DNA of 40,043 nt, from the NCBI GenBank assembly GCA_017469685.1, contig JAFUFW010000055.1, forward strand, positions 1 to 40,043, written 5' to 3'. Made by a program: the position numbers and the translations under genes. Within the stretch, counting starts at the first letter, position 1; each line of letters begins with the position of its first letter. The DNA comes from Bacteroidaceae bacterium. Its GTDB lineage: Bacteria; Bacteroidota; Bacteroidia; Bacteroidales; Bacteroidaceae. Positions 1 through 8,638 of this stretch are shown piece by piece. Below the pieces are notes generated by a model. That model was not told where the DNA came from. It ran no database searches and saw only the letters and a list, made by a program, of their open reading frames with translations.

Positions 1-1
1 G

Positions 2-871
2 AAACGCGCTTTGGTCACCTCGTTGTCGGCAATGCAGAAAAGCAATGTGGAGCACCCCGACGCCATCATCACCGGCACTGGCCTTGGTTGCATAGAGAAC
101 ACCGAGATCCTACTGACTCACCTATGCGAGGAAGGCGAGGAGAACTGCAAGCCTACGCCTTTCATGCAGTCGACGCACAACACCATAAGTTCGCTCGTTA
201 GCATCCACACTCACAGCCACGGCTACAATGCCACCTATGCCCATAAAGAAGCTTCGTTCGACTGCGCCCTTGAGGACGCTTGGCAGCAAATGCAGCTCGG
301 CCGCATACGCACGGCGCTTGTTGGCGGGCAAGACGAAATGACACAAAACTATTTCGGACTCCTCTGCAAGACTGGCTATCTGGGCAATCCCTCTAAGATT
401 GCCGGTGAGGCTTCCGTAAGCATAATACTTAGGAGCGAGGCTACTCCCGAGGCACTGTGCAAGCTTACCTTCTTCAAACGTTGCTACTGCCCGACACTTT
501 CTACCTTGTCGCAGATAGCGAAAGAAGTCGGGAAGGTTGATGCCGTCATGACCAGTGTTTCTGGCGAAGCTTCGCAGGAAACTGCGTCGCTGGAAGAAGC
601 TAATCAGCTCTTCCCCGACCCTCCCAAGATGCAGTTCAAGAATATTTTCGGCGAGAGCTATACAGCCTATGGCTTAGGCATTTATGCCACAGCACATATC
701 CTCAAGCAGCAACGCTTCCCCGAGCAGATGCTCATCCCCGGCTACGGCCGTCCGAGCACACTCCGACGCATCTTAGTGCTTAACCAAATATGCGGCAAGG
801 ACTACACCTTCGCCGTCCTCGAAAGCGTGGCACCTGAAACTTTCAACCCTCAACCACAAGCATTAAACTAA
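2..871 (+). CDS. Beta-ketoacyl synthase-like protein, chain-length-factor type (5' end outside window)
   Basis: The frame is open to the left edge, so this is the C-terminal ~289 residues of a longer protein. Motifs such as PDAIITGTGLGCIE, THNTISS, HGYNATYAH and LVGGQDEM match the ketosynthase N-terminal family found in aryl-polyene and flexirubin clusters (Ketoacyl-synt_2 type). Where a working ketosynthase has its nucleophilic Cys (as in TACSS), this protein reads HGYNATYAH with no Cys. It therefore resembles a chain-length factor or non-catalytic partner rather than a condensing enzyme. Its working partner would lie upstream, outside the window. The next gene starts 6 bp after its stop, which suggests co-transcription. 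A TTG at 11 could be read as a start, but the homology runs right up to it, so I treat the gene as truncated by the window. Confidence 0.82.
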   Translation, partial: KRALVTSLSAMQKSNVEHPDAIITGTGLGCIENTEILLTHLCEEGEENCKPTPFMQSTHNTISSLVSIHTHSHGYNATYAHKEASFDCALEDAWQQMQLGRIRTALVGGQDEMTQNYFGLLCKTGYLGNPSKIAGEASVSIILRSEATPEALCKLTFFKRCYCPTLSTLSQIAKEVGKVDAVMTSVSGEASQETASLEEANQLFPDPPKMQFKNIFGESYTAYGLGIYATAHILKQQRFPEQMLIPGYGRPSTLRRILVLNQICGKDYTFAVLESVAPETFNPQPQALN

Positions 872-877
872 ACAGAC

Positions 878-1231
878 ATGTGGCAGCTACTGCTTTTAGC
901 CGTGTTGCAGAGCCTCTTGCTCTGTTCGGGACAGGTCTTTCTTAAGTTTGCCCTTAATGCTATGGGCAAGCCTGAATGGAGCTGGAGTTTCATGACGTCA
1001 CAGCTCACCAACTGGTGGTTTCTGGCTACCGGTCTCTCGCTCACCTCCTGCTCCATTCTATGGATGTACATCCTCAAGAAATATCCTTTCAGCATGGCAT
1101 ATCCTCTGGCGAGCATGAGCTATGTGTTTGGTATGCTGGCAGCCATCTTCATCTTCCATGAGGACGTTCCACTCACTCGCTGGATAGGCGTCGTGCTCAT
1201 CATGGGCGGCTGCTACTTCATCGCTAAATAA
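878..1231 (+). CDS. Small four-helix membrane transporter, EmrE/EamA-like
   Basis: This 117-aa protein is almost all hydrophobic and has four predicted membrane segments (roughly residues 2-22, 44-66, 71-93 and 97-115). The size and the sequence around GQVFLKFAL and YPFSMAYPLASMSYVFGM resemble small multidrug resistance proteins and the ArnE/ArnF half-flippases that move undecaprenyl-linked sugars. It acts in the inner membrane, perhaps as a dimer. It lies between the ketosynthase-like gene and the LolA-like gene with 6-bp gaps on each side. A role in flipping a lipid intermediate of the pathway is an inference from that position. The substrate cannot be read from the sequence. Confidence 0.75.
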   Translation: MWQLLLLAVLQSLLLCSGQVFLKFALNAMGKPEWSWSFMTSQLTNWWFLATGLSLTSCSILWMYILKKYPFSMAYPLASMSYVFGMLAAIFIFHEDVPLTRWIGVVLIMGGCYFIAK

Positions 1232-1237
1232 TCCGTT

Positions 1238-1876
1238 ATGAGAAAACGACTTTTGTACATAATCCTCTGCCTACCTCTGACCCTCACCTGCGTCCATGCC
1301 CAGACGGCGGTATCTCAGAGCGAACAGGAACGAATAATCAACGAGATAAGCACTTCGGCTCGTGCCATCAAGACGCTTCAGTGCAAGTTTGAGCAGACAA
1401 AGGAACTCAGCATTATGAACGACAAGATGGTGTCAGTCGGCACCATGGCTTTTGCCAGTCCAGGCAAGCTCTGCTGGCACTACACTTCTCCCTACGACTA
1501 CACCTTCATCATAGCCAACGACAAGGTGCTTATCGGCAAAGGCAAGATCAAGAATAGCATTGACCTAAAGAGCAGTCAGGCATTTCTGGGCATAGCACGT
1601 ATGATAGCAGGCAGCGTGACAGGAAAGAGCCTCACACAGGCTCAGGACTTCGACGTGAATATTCTTGCCAACGACCGTGTCTACGTGGCTCAGCTCACGC
1701 CCAAGGAGAAACGCCTGAAGAAAATGTTCTCGGCCATAAAATTAACTTTCAACAGAAGCAATCACACGATGGAACGCGTGGAGATGACCGAGGCTGGCGG
1801 TGATGCCACAATAATAGTGTTCAAGGACGTTCGTCAAAACCAAGCACTCAGTGAGAAGACATTTACTTTGGATTAG
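1238..1876 (+). CDS. LolA-like outer-membrane lipoprotein carrier protein
   Basis: The protein has 212 aa. The N-terminus (MRKRLLYIILCLPLTLTCVHAQ) is a Sec signal peptide probably cut after VHA-Q. The mature part has LolA-family features: KTLQCKFEQTKEL near residue 50, GTMAFASPGKLCWHYTSPYDY, then a beta-rich C-terminus. Chromosomal LolA carries lipoproteins across the periplasm. Paralogues inside aryl-polyene clusters are thought to carry the lipid product to the outer membrane, and that is the likely job here. The last 26 nt overlap the start of the next gene, a sign of translational coupling. Confidence 0.85.
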   Translation: MRKRLLYIILCLPLTLTCVHAQTAVSQSEQERIINEISTSARAIKTLQCKFEQTKELSIMNDKMVSVGTMAFASPGKLCWHYTSPYDYTFIIANDKVLIGKGKIKNSIDLKSSQAFLGIARMIAGSVTGKSLTQAQDFDVNILANDRVYVAQLTPKEKRLKKMFSAIKLTFNRSNHTMERVEMTEAGGDATIIVFKDVRQNQALSEKTFTLD

Positions 1877-2291
1877 TCTGACGCTGCTACTCTCGGGGCT
1901 CCGGGCCGCCGCACAAAACAGCTATCCACTCCTGCTCGCGGGAGAGGAACGGGCATCTTGGGACTTCACTCTCAAGCGTGGCACAATAACGCTCACTGGT
2001 ATCTGCATGGCTCGCCAGACTGAAAGCGGCATAGTAGGTTCTGTAGTTAACGAGTTCGGCATTCATTATTTCGACTTCACCAGCGTGAACAATCGTGTGA
2101 AGGTGAGCAATGTCTTTCCAGCCATGGATAAATGGTACATCCGCCGCATGTTGCGCAACGACCTGCGTCTGCTCACTGCCGACTCAACACTCAAGCCCGG
2201 ACGCCGACAGCTAACAATATGCCAGCCCGACTCCATCATGCTACACAATGACAAGCACCGCATCACCTATCGTTTCGAACGTATGCAATAA
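1851..2291 (+). CDS. Small exported protein of the aryl-polyene-type cluster, function unknown
   Basis: This 146-aa protein starts with GTG inside the end of the lolA-like gene. That start gives a clean signal peptide (RRHLLWISLTLLLSGLRAAAQ), and no better start exists downstream. The mature part is short and beta-rich, with GIVGSVVNEFGIHYFDF and a basic WYIRRMLRNDLRLL segment. It resembles the small periplasmic proteins next to LolA in aryl-polyene clusters, possibly DUF3261-like, though I am not certain of the family. It has no lipobox Cys. Position and export suggest a helper in moving or anchoring the lipid product. Confidence 0.7.
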   Translation: MRRHLLWISLTLLLSGLRAAAQNSYPLLLAGEERASWDFTLKRGTITLTGICMARQTESGIVGSVVNEFGIHYFDFTSVNNRVKVSNVFPAMDKWYIRRMLRNDLRLLTADSTLKPGRRQLTICQPDSIMLHNDKHRITYRFERMQ

Positions 2292-2301
2292 ACTAAGCCC
2301 C

Positions 2302-2676
2302 ATGCAACTCATTAACGATTTCTTCCACATCATCTCAGCTGCCCACGACGTGACGTCAGGAGCGTACCGCATAGCTCTGAATCCAGAGCATTTCGTCTTC
2401 AAGGCGCACTTCCCCGGCAATCCAGTGACACCTGGCGTATGCCAGCTGAAAATCATAGAAGAGTTAATGTCGGAGCAGACTGGCGAGGTGCTTCGCCTGA
2501 GTCATATAAACAATATAAAGTACATGAATATCATCTCGCCTACGGCTACGCCAGAGCTTGAAGTCCGCCTCTCACGCATACAAAAGACAGACGAGGGCTA
2601 CTCTCTGCAGGCCGTAATGGAGAATGCCGACCAGTTATTCTCCAAGATGTCCATTCAGTTAATTCATCAAAGATAA
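2302..2676 (+). CDS. Hotdog-fold 3-hydroxyacyl-ACP dehydratase-like protein
   Basis: The protein has 124 aa. I chose the ATG at 2302 because the upstream in-frame ATG at 2248 lies inside the preceding gene. The motif FKAHFPGNPVTPG (residues 33-45) is the FabA/FabZ signature with the catalytic His at 36. In FabZ the catalytic Glu is 14 residues after that His; here the residue is Lys50, with Glu53 and Glu54 nearby. It therefore looks like the ApeI-type dehydratases of aryl-polyene clusters rather than housekeeping FabZ. It would remove water from the growing hydroxyacyl-ACP in the cytoplasm. Three TCAACT heptads fill the gap to the next gene. Confidence 0.82.
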   Translation: MQLINDFFHIISAAHDVTSGAYRIALNPEHFVFKAHFPGNPVTPGVCQLKIIEELMSEQTGEVLRLSHINNIKYMNIISPTATPELEVRLSRIQKTDEGYSLQAVMENADQLFSKMSIQLIHQR

Positions 2677-2678
2677 TT

Positions 2679-2699
2679 TTCAACTGTCAACTTTCAACT
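2679..2699. repeat. Triple heptad (T/G)TCAACT in an intergenic gap
   Basis: Three back-to-back 7-mers, TTCAACT, GTCAACT and TTCAACT, fill most of the 26-bp gap between the dehydratase-like gene and the glycosyltransferase. Similar motifs (AGTTGACA and relatives) recur at 21523-21567. No function can be assigned. Confidence 0.7.
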
Positions 2700-2702
2700 A
2701 TT

Positions 2703-3455
2703 ATGCGTCACATCATCCTCATCCCAACCTACAACAACTCCTTAACGGTGTGCGATATCGTACGCCGGGCGCTGAGTGTCTGCAAGGATGTGATGGTGGT
2801 CAACGACGGCAGCACCGACGACACCCTCGATCGTCTGCTGGCGCTGAAGCATGATATTGACTTCGAACTTGTCAGCCACAGACACAACCGTGGCAAAGGA
2901 GGTGCTCTCAAGGCTGGCTTCCGACGGGCACGCGAACTAAACTATACCCATGTTCTGACCCTTGATGCCGACGGTCAGCACTTCCCCGAGGATGCACCGC
3001 TGCTGCTCACCGCCGGCCAAAGCGATCCCGAAGCCATCATCGTGGGCTGCCGCACCTTCGGCGATGAAAACATGCCTGGCAGCAACGTCTTCGCCAACAA
3101 GTTCAGCAACTTCTGGTTCACCGTGCAGACACTGCGCTGCATCCCCGACACCCAGAGCGGCTTCCGCCTCTACCCATTAGACCACATAGGCGGTCTGCGC
3201 ATCCTCACCTCCCGATACGAAGCCGAATTGGAGTTGCTCGTCTTCAGCGCATGGCGTAGCACAAAGATATTATCAGTGCCAGTGCGCGTCTACTATCCAC
3301 CAGCCGGGGAACGCGTCAGCCATTTTCACCCCACCAAGGACTTCCTGCGCATCACTGTACTCAACACCATACTCTGCCTGCTCGCAATCGTTTACGGCGC
3401 GCCTCGAATGTTATTAGACAGCCTCAAGACACTCTTTAAGTCCACATCTTCCTGA
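2703..3455 (+). CDS. Glycosyltransferase family 2 (dolichol-phosphate-mannose-synthase-like)
   Basis: The protein has 250 aa. It begins with the GT2 fold: ILIPTYNN, then MVVNDGSTDDT for nucleotide binding, KGGALKAGF, and the metal-binding DADGQH (D88, D90). NTQSGFRLY-type acceptor-loop sequence (DTQSGFRLYP) follows. The end has a hydrophobic stretch (LNTILCLLAIVYGA) that could anchor it to the inner membrane. It would transfer a sugar from a nucleotide or polyprenyl donor to a lipid. In aryl-polyene and flexirubin clusters a GT2 is a common member and probably decorates the lipid end of the product. Confidence 0.88.
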   Translation: MRHIILIPTYNNSLTVCDIVRRALSVCKDVMVVNDGSTDDTLDRLLALKHDIDFELVSHRHNRGKGGALKAGFRRARELNYTHVLTLDADGQHFPEDAPLLLTAGQSDPEAIIVGCRTFGDENMPGSNVFANKFSNFWFTVQTLRCIPDTQSGFRLYPLDHIGGLRILTSRYEAELELLVFSAWRSTKILSVPVRVYYPPAGERVSHFHPTKDFLRITVLNTILCLLAIVYGAPRMLLDSLKTLFKSTSS

Positions 3456-3560
3456 CAACAGACCAGCACCCGCACAATTATAATTATACATCCTACGCTC
3501 GGCTCTGCCGCTTCCATGAGAGTCAGCGAGTCTTAAGAATATTAGATTTTCAAATTCCTC

Positions 3561-6500
3561 ATGAACCCGTTCGTCCGAACATACGACAAACTCTCGCGCC
3601 GCCGCTGGCTCGCCTGGACAATCTGGCTTGCCGTGGTGGCCGTGTCGTTTATGCTCTCCTCGCGGATTCAATTGAAGGAGGACATCGGTGACTTCCTCTC
3701 CTCCGACTCCACAAGCTCCCGCTATTTGGACGTTTTCCAGCAGATAGGCGGACAGGATCGCATCGTAGTCGTAACGTCGGCTGCAGGCGTACCTGAGGAT
3801 GGGCGCGCCGACTCCATCAAGGCCGCTATGTCTGACTTCGAAGCAGCCATACATGCTGTTGACACCGCAGGCATCATCCAAGAACTCTCCATGGCTGTCG
3901 ACGAAGATGCTGTAGCCGATATGCTCGACTTCGTCGTCGACAACGCCCCACTACTGATGACTGAGGCCGACATCGCCCGGGCCGACAGCCTTCTCCGTTC
4001 TGCCAACTACGTCCATGAAGCTATTGAGCAGAACAAACAGCTTCTGCTGCTGCCTGCCAGTGGTCTAACAGACATCACGGTGCGGAAGGACCCGCTTCAC
4101 ATCTTTGCCCCTGTTATGACTCGCCTGCAGGCATTGCGTGGCAACGACGGCTACAGCGTTGAAGAAGGCGTCATACTAACCTCTGACCGTCAGGCCGGAA
4201 TCGGATTCCTCACAAGCCCCTATGGCTCCAGCGAGAGCGGCAAGAACCGCGAACTGAACGCTTTGCTTGAAGCTACAGCCCAACGGCTCAAACAAAGCCA
4301 TCCTTCAGTCAACGTCACTGCTGTAGGCGCCCCACTCATCGCCGTAGCCAATGCCGACCGCATCAAGACCGACGGCATCATTGCCGGTCTGCTCAGCATA
4401 ATCCTCATCGCGCTCGTGCTTTGGTACGTCTTCCGCAGAGTCAGCGATATAGCATGGATGGTGCTGTCAATAGTCACTGGTTATGCCATCGCCTTAGGCA
4501 TCATGAGCCTTTACCACCACGAGCTCTCTGTCATAGTACTGGGCACTGCCTGCATACTCATCGGCATCGCAGCCAACTATCCACTCCACTACCTCGACCA
4601 CCGTCGCCACGAGCCCGACGAGCGTAAAGTGCTCGCCGACATGGTGCCGCCGTTGCTCACGGGAAATATCACCACCGTCAGCGCCTTCGCCTGTCTGGCA
4701 TGGATGGACTCCGAGGCGATGCGCGACTTAGGCATCCTCGGAGCACTGGTATTGATTGGCACCATCCTCTTCGTGCTCACAATCCTCCCTGCCCTGCTCG
4801 GCGGTCAAGCCTCTCGCTCTCGATGGTTGTCCAATCGAGAGGCCTCCCCACTGACCGAGGCTGAAACAGCGCCCCCCCCTACCCTCTCGCCCACAAACGC
4901 ACCTCGCTGGCAGCACATCATCCATTCTCCGTGGACATTCATACTGATGGTTGCCATCACCTGCTTCCTCGGCTATTTCAGTCTGCAAACGACCTTCGAC
5001 ACCAACCTGCAGCACATCAACTATATGACTGCTGAGCAACGCCAGCACCTCGCGCTTCTCAACATAGGGTTAGAGACATCTACAGGAGCTGAAGTGCTGG
5101 CTGTGGCTGAATCTCCTACAGCAGAAGACGCCCTCCAGCGCGGCGAGACGATGACCGACAGCCTCGCTGCTGCAGGGCTGCAGGTGCGCAGCATAAGCAG
5201 TCTTCTGCCCTCACAAAAGCGGCAGGCTGAAGCTATCGCACGATGGAAGACGTTCGTTGACACACACCGCAGCACGCTGACGACCACCTTGCTTGCCGAA
5301 GGGCACACGATGGGCTTCTCTGAGAGGGCTTTCGAGCCGTTCATAGAGATGCTGACGCGCGACTTCGCACCACAGCCCGTCAGCTATTTCGAGCCCATAA
5401 GCGCCATCGTTGGATCCCCTTTCATGCTTTCCGACGAAGAAGCAGGCGTCACGCGCATAGTAAACTATGTTCTCCCGTCGCAACCTTTTACAGATGCCGA
5501 GAAACAGCTTTGGCGCAAGCGGTTTGCCGAAAGCGGTTTCGTTTTTGACAGTCACGATGTGCAGTCGTCGCTCGCCACCACTCTTTCCAACGACTTCAAC
5601 TACATCGGTTTCGTCTGCGGGTTCGTAGTCTTTTTCTTCCTCTGGCTGTCAATGGCCAGCCTGGAGCTGAGTCTGATGTCCTTCCTCCCTCTGGCTATTG
5701 GCTGGATGTGGATCTTAGGCATCATGCAGTTGCTTGACATCCAGTTCAATATCGTAAACATTATTCTGGCCACGTTCATATTCGGTCAGGGCGACGACTA
5801 TACAATCTTCATCACCGAAGGACTCGTCTATGAGAACACCTATGGGCGGCCAGTCCTGAAGAGCTACAAGAACAGTGTGGCTCTCTCCGCCTTGCTCATG
5901 TTCATCGGCATAGGTTCGCTCATCATCGCACGCCACCCCGCCATGCGCTCGCTGGGCGAGGTGATAATCATTGGCATGTTCACGGTGGTGCTGATGGCCT
6001 TCTACCTGCCGCCGCTCATCTTCAGGTGGATTACCACCGAGGGCGGCAAGCTGCGCGAAGTGCCGCTGACGCTGGAGCGCATAGCCTTCACGGTCTTCGC
6101 CTCCGTCTTCTACCTCGTCGTAGCCACCGTCTACCAGATTTTCGCCTTCCTCTGGAGCCACATCGGGCGCTACACAGAGCGCAAGAAACTCTTCTTCCAC
6201 CGCACACTATGCTGCATCTCACGCTTCTGCATAGAGCACGTCCCGGGTACGACGTGGAGCGTCAGCAACCCACACGGCGAGACGTTAGAGCGTCCGGCCA
6301 TCATCGTCTGCAACCACCAGTCGCAGCTCGACCTTGTAGCGGTGCTGAGCATAGCACCGAAGGTGGTCATACTTACGAAAGAATGGGTGTGGAACAACCC
6401 GCTCTACAGCCTCATCCTGCGAGCTGGCGAGTTTTACCCCGTCAGCGAGGGCGTCGACAACATCCACGAGCGTGTGACCGACCTGATTAGCCGCGGCTTC

Positions 6501-7106
6501 AGCGTCGTCACCTTCCCCGAAGGCAGTCGCTCAAAGGACCGCCAGATACACCGCTTCCATCAGGGAGCATTCCACATGGCGAAGGCGCACAACATTGACA
6601 TCCTGCCCATCTTCCTTACGGGATTAGGCCACGTCCTGCCCAAGGATGAGCTCGCCTTCCGTCGCGGCACAATGCACATGGAGATTGGCAAGCGCATGAC
6701 GCCCGACGAGTTTGCCGCCACAGAGACCCGACAGCTCACCAAGTACATGCACCACTTCTTTGTCAGTCATTACGCTAAACTGCGGCGTGAGCACGAAAAG
6801 ACGGCAGACGTCCTACCCTACGTCCGCTACCAATATCTTTATAAAGAGGTGAGCGTGAAGCGTGAGGCGCTGCGACGCCTGAAGGAGATTCTCGCACAGG
6901 CTGATGAGATTGACAACTGGAGCGGCGGCTCAGAGCACGTCATCGCTGACTGTGGTCAGGGTGAGTACGCTTTCGTCTTCGCTCTCGTTCATCCCGATGT
7001 GCAAGTCATAGCTACTGATCCCGACTCCGACAAGATAGCCGTGGCGCGTAACCTGAATATTCACCTGCCAAACCTGAGGTTCAACACGGCTGCTAACCCA
7101 GACTGA
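3561..7106 (+). CDS. Trifunctional MMPL exporter / lysophospholipid acyltransferase / methyltransferase-like fusion
   Basis: The protein has 1181 aa. Residues ~1-830 are an RND/MMPL permease: two halves, each with one helix, a periplasmic domain and a five-helix bundle. Residues ~900-1080 are a PlsC-type acyltransferase with NHQSQLD (His919, Asp924) and FPEGSRS (985-991). Residues ~1125 to the end carry a SAM-binding motif I (VIADCGQGEYAFVFA) and the following acidic strand end (ATDPDSDK), but the protein stops after only ~55 residues, too short for a full Rossmann methyltransferase. This domain order is a known Bacteroidetes architecture. It would acylate a lipid intermediate and export it across the inner membrane. 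The loop near residues 415-445 is Pro/Thr-rich and contains a DNA palindrome. A 105-bp gap precedes it, the longest in this cluster. Confidence 0.9.
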   Translation: MNPFVRTYDKLSRRRWLAWTIWLAVVAVSFMLSSRIQLKEDIGDFLSSDSTSSRYLDVFQQIGGQDRIVVVTSAAGVPEDGRADSIKAAMSDFEAAIHAVDTAGIIQELSMAVDEDAVADMLDFVVDNAPLLMTEADIARADSLLRSANYVHEAIEQNKQLLLLPASGLTDITVRKDPLHIFAPVMTRLQALRGNDGYSVEEGVILTSDRQAGIGFLTSPYGSSESGKNRELNALLEATAQRLKQSHPSVNVTAVGAPLIAVANADRIKTDGIIAGLLSIILIALVLWYVFRRVSDIAWMVLSIVTGYAIALGIMSLYHHELSVIVLGTACILIGIAANYPLHYLDHRRHEPDERKVLADMVPPLLTGNITTVSAFACLAWMDSEAMRDLGILGALVLIGTILFVLTILPALLGGQASRSRWLSNREASPLTEAETAPPPTLSPTNAPRWQHIIHSPWTFILMVAITCFLGYFSLQTTFDTNLQHINYMTAEQRQHLALLNIGLETSTGAEVLAVAESPTAEDALQRGETMTDSLAAAGLQVRSISSLLPSQKRQAEAIARWKTFVDTHRSTLTTTLLAEGHTMGFSERAFEPFIEMLTRDFAPQPVSYFEPISAIVGSPFMLSDEEAGVTRIVNYVLPSQPFTDAEKQLWRKRFAESGFVFDSHDVQSSLATTLSNDFNYIGFVCGFVVFFFLWLSMASLELSLMSFLPLAIGWMWILGIMQLLDIQFNIVNIILATFIFGQGDDYTIFITEGLVYENTYGRPVLKSYKNSVALSALLMFIGIGSLIIARHPAMRSLGEVIIIGMFTVVLMAFYLPPLIFRWITTEGGKLREVPLTLERIAFTVFASVFYLVVATVYQIFAFLWSHIGRYTERKKLFFHRTLCCISRFCIEHVPGTTWSVSNPHGETLERPAIIVCNHQSQLDLVAVLSIAPKVVILTKEWVWNNPLYSLILRAGEFYPVSEGVDNIHERVTDLISRGFSVVTFPEGSRSKDRQIHRFHQGAFHMAKAHNIDILPIFLTGLGHVLPKDELAFRRGTMHMEIGKRMTPDEFAATETRQLTKYMHHFFVSHYAKLRREHEKTADVLPYVRYQYLYKEVSVKREALRRLKEILAQADEIDNWSGGSEHVIADCGQGEYAFVFALVHPDVQVIATDPDSDKIAVARNLNIHLPNLRFNTAANPD
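4810..4842. repeat. Palindrome inside the MMPL coding sequence
   Basis: CTCTCGAT (4817-4824) and ATCGAGAG (4834-4841) form an 8-bp perfect inverted repeat with a 9-nt loop. CCTCTCG at 4810 can pair with CGAGAGG as an alternative. It encodes the start of a low-complexity cytoplasmic loop between the two MMPL halves, so it may be a small insertion tolerated in a linker. Confidence 0.55.
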
Positions 7107-7141
7107 TTTACGACCAGGCCCTAATCTCTAATCCAGGATTA

Positions 7142-8638
7142 ATGAAAAAGTGCATCATCATAGGAAGTGGCCTTGGAGGCCTTTCGACGGGCGTCGTCCT
7201 GGCGCGCGAAGGCTTCGACGTGACCATCCTCGAACAGGAAGCGCAAATCGGCGGATGCCTCCAGTGCTTCTCACGCCGCGGCGTGAAGTTCGAGACGGGA
7301 ATGCACTTCATCGGCAGCGCCAAGCCCGGACAGACCCTCCATCGCTTGCTGCACTTCCTCAAAATCGACGACGATATCACACTTCAGGAATTAGACAAGG
7401 ACGCATACGACATCATTCGTCTCGGGCACAAGGAATACCGTTTCCCGAACGGCAAAGAGGCTTTCATCAGTCAGATGACAGCTTACTTCCCTAACGAAGC
7501 CGAAGGCATCAGGCGCTATGTGGATTGTGTGGAACGCGTGGCTCAATCCTCAAGCCTTCATACCCTCGACACCCGGAATGCCGACAGCGCCCTCAGCACA
7601 GAATACCAGTTGCGAAGTATCAACGAGATTATCGACGGCCTCATTGACAACCCGACATTGCGTGATGTACTCATAGGCAACCTGCCACTCTATGCTGCCC
7701 GCAGAGATAAGACACCATTCTCGACTCACGCCTTCATCGCAAACTTCTACAACCAGAGCTGTTTCCGCGTCGTTGGGGGCAGCGACAATATAGGGAAGGC
7801 ATTGCTACACAAATTGGAACAATATGGCGGACGAGTTATTACCAACCGGAAAGTAGTGAAAATCAATGCTGACGACAGCCACGTCACCAGCGTCACAACT
7901 GCCGACGGACAGGTCTATCCGGCCGACATCGTGGTAAGCGCAATACATCCCGTGCCAACTCTTCAGATGACCGACAGCCCGCTTATACGCAAGGCTTTCC
8001 GCCAGCGTATGTCACAGCTGCCCAACACCATCGGTATCTTCTCTGTCTACCTCGACTTCAAGGATGGTGCAATGCCTTATATGAACAGCAACTACTACGC
8101 CTACCGCCCCGGTTTCTCGCCATGGGACTGCGAAGATTACACCCAGACGGACTGGCCGCGCGGATATCTCTATATGCACTTCTGCCACGAGCCTAACCCG
8201 CAGTTTGCCCGTGCCGGTGTTATCCTCAGCTACATGCGTTTCGAAGATATGACGCCATGGCTCGGCACACAGGTCGGGCAGCGGGGCGAGGATTATGAAC
8301 GCTTCAAGCTCGAACGCGCAGAACGCCTCATAGACTCCTTAGAGCAGGCTTTTCCAGGAATACGCCAGAACATCAGGCATTACTACACCTCTACGCCGCT
8401 CACCTATCTCAACTATACTGGCACGCCTCAGGGTAGCGCCTACGGCATTGCACGTGACATCACCCTGGGCGTATCGAGTCATGTGCCGCAGCGCACTAAG
8501 CTGCCGGGGCTGTACCTGACAGGACAGAACATCAACTCGCACGGCATCCTTGGCGTACTCGTTGGGACGGTCGTCACCTGTTCCGACTTGCTCGGAACGG
8601 ATTATGTTTATCAACAGATTATCAAAGCCAATCAATGA
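7142..8638 (+). CDS. FAD-dependent oxidoreductase, phytoene-desaturase / retinol-saturase-like (copy 1)
   Basis: The protein has 498 aa. The N-terminus has the dinucleotide-binding motif GSGLGGLSTG (from residue 8), followed by ILEQEAQIGGC, the CrtI-family second half of the FAD site. The C-terminus has the conserved LYLTGQNINSHGILG motif that closes the FAD pocket. The overall pattern, with FETGMHFIG near residue 55, fits the CrtI/all-trans-retinol 13,14-reductase group, which adds or removes hydrogens in conjugated polyenes. It overlaps the next, related gene by 4 bp (ATGA), so the pair is translationally coupled. Acting on the polyene made by the cluster is inferred from context. Confidence 0.85.
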   Translation: MKKCIIIGSGLGGLSTGVVLAREGFDVTILEQEAQIGGCLQCFSRRGVKFETGMHFIGSAKPGQTLHRLLHFLKIDDDITLQELDKDAYDIIRLGHKEYRFPNGKEAFISQMTAYFPNEAEGIRRYVDCVERVAQSSSLHTLDTRNADSALSTEYQLRSINEIIDGLIDNPTLRDVLIGNLPLYAARRDKTPFSTHAFIANFYNQSCFRVVGGSDNIGKALLHKLEQYGGRVITNRKVVKINADDSHVTSVTTADGQVYPADIVVSAIHPVPTLQMTDSPLIRKAFRQRMSQLPNTIGIFSVYLDFKDGAMPYMNSNYYAYRPGFSPWDCEDYTQTDWPRGYLYMHFCHEPNPQFARAGVILSYMRFEDMTPWLGTQVGQRGEDYERFKLERAERLIDSLEQAFPGIRQNIRHYYTSTPLTYLNYTGTPQGSAYGIARDITLGVSSHVPQRTKLPGLYLTGQNINSHGILGVLVGTVVTCSDLLGTDYVYQQIIKANQ

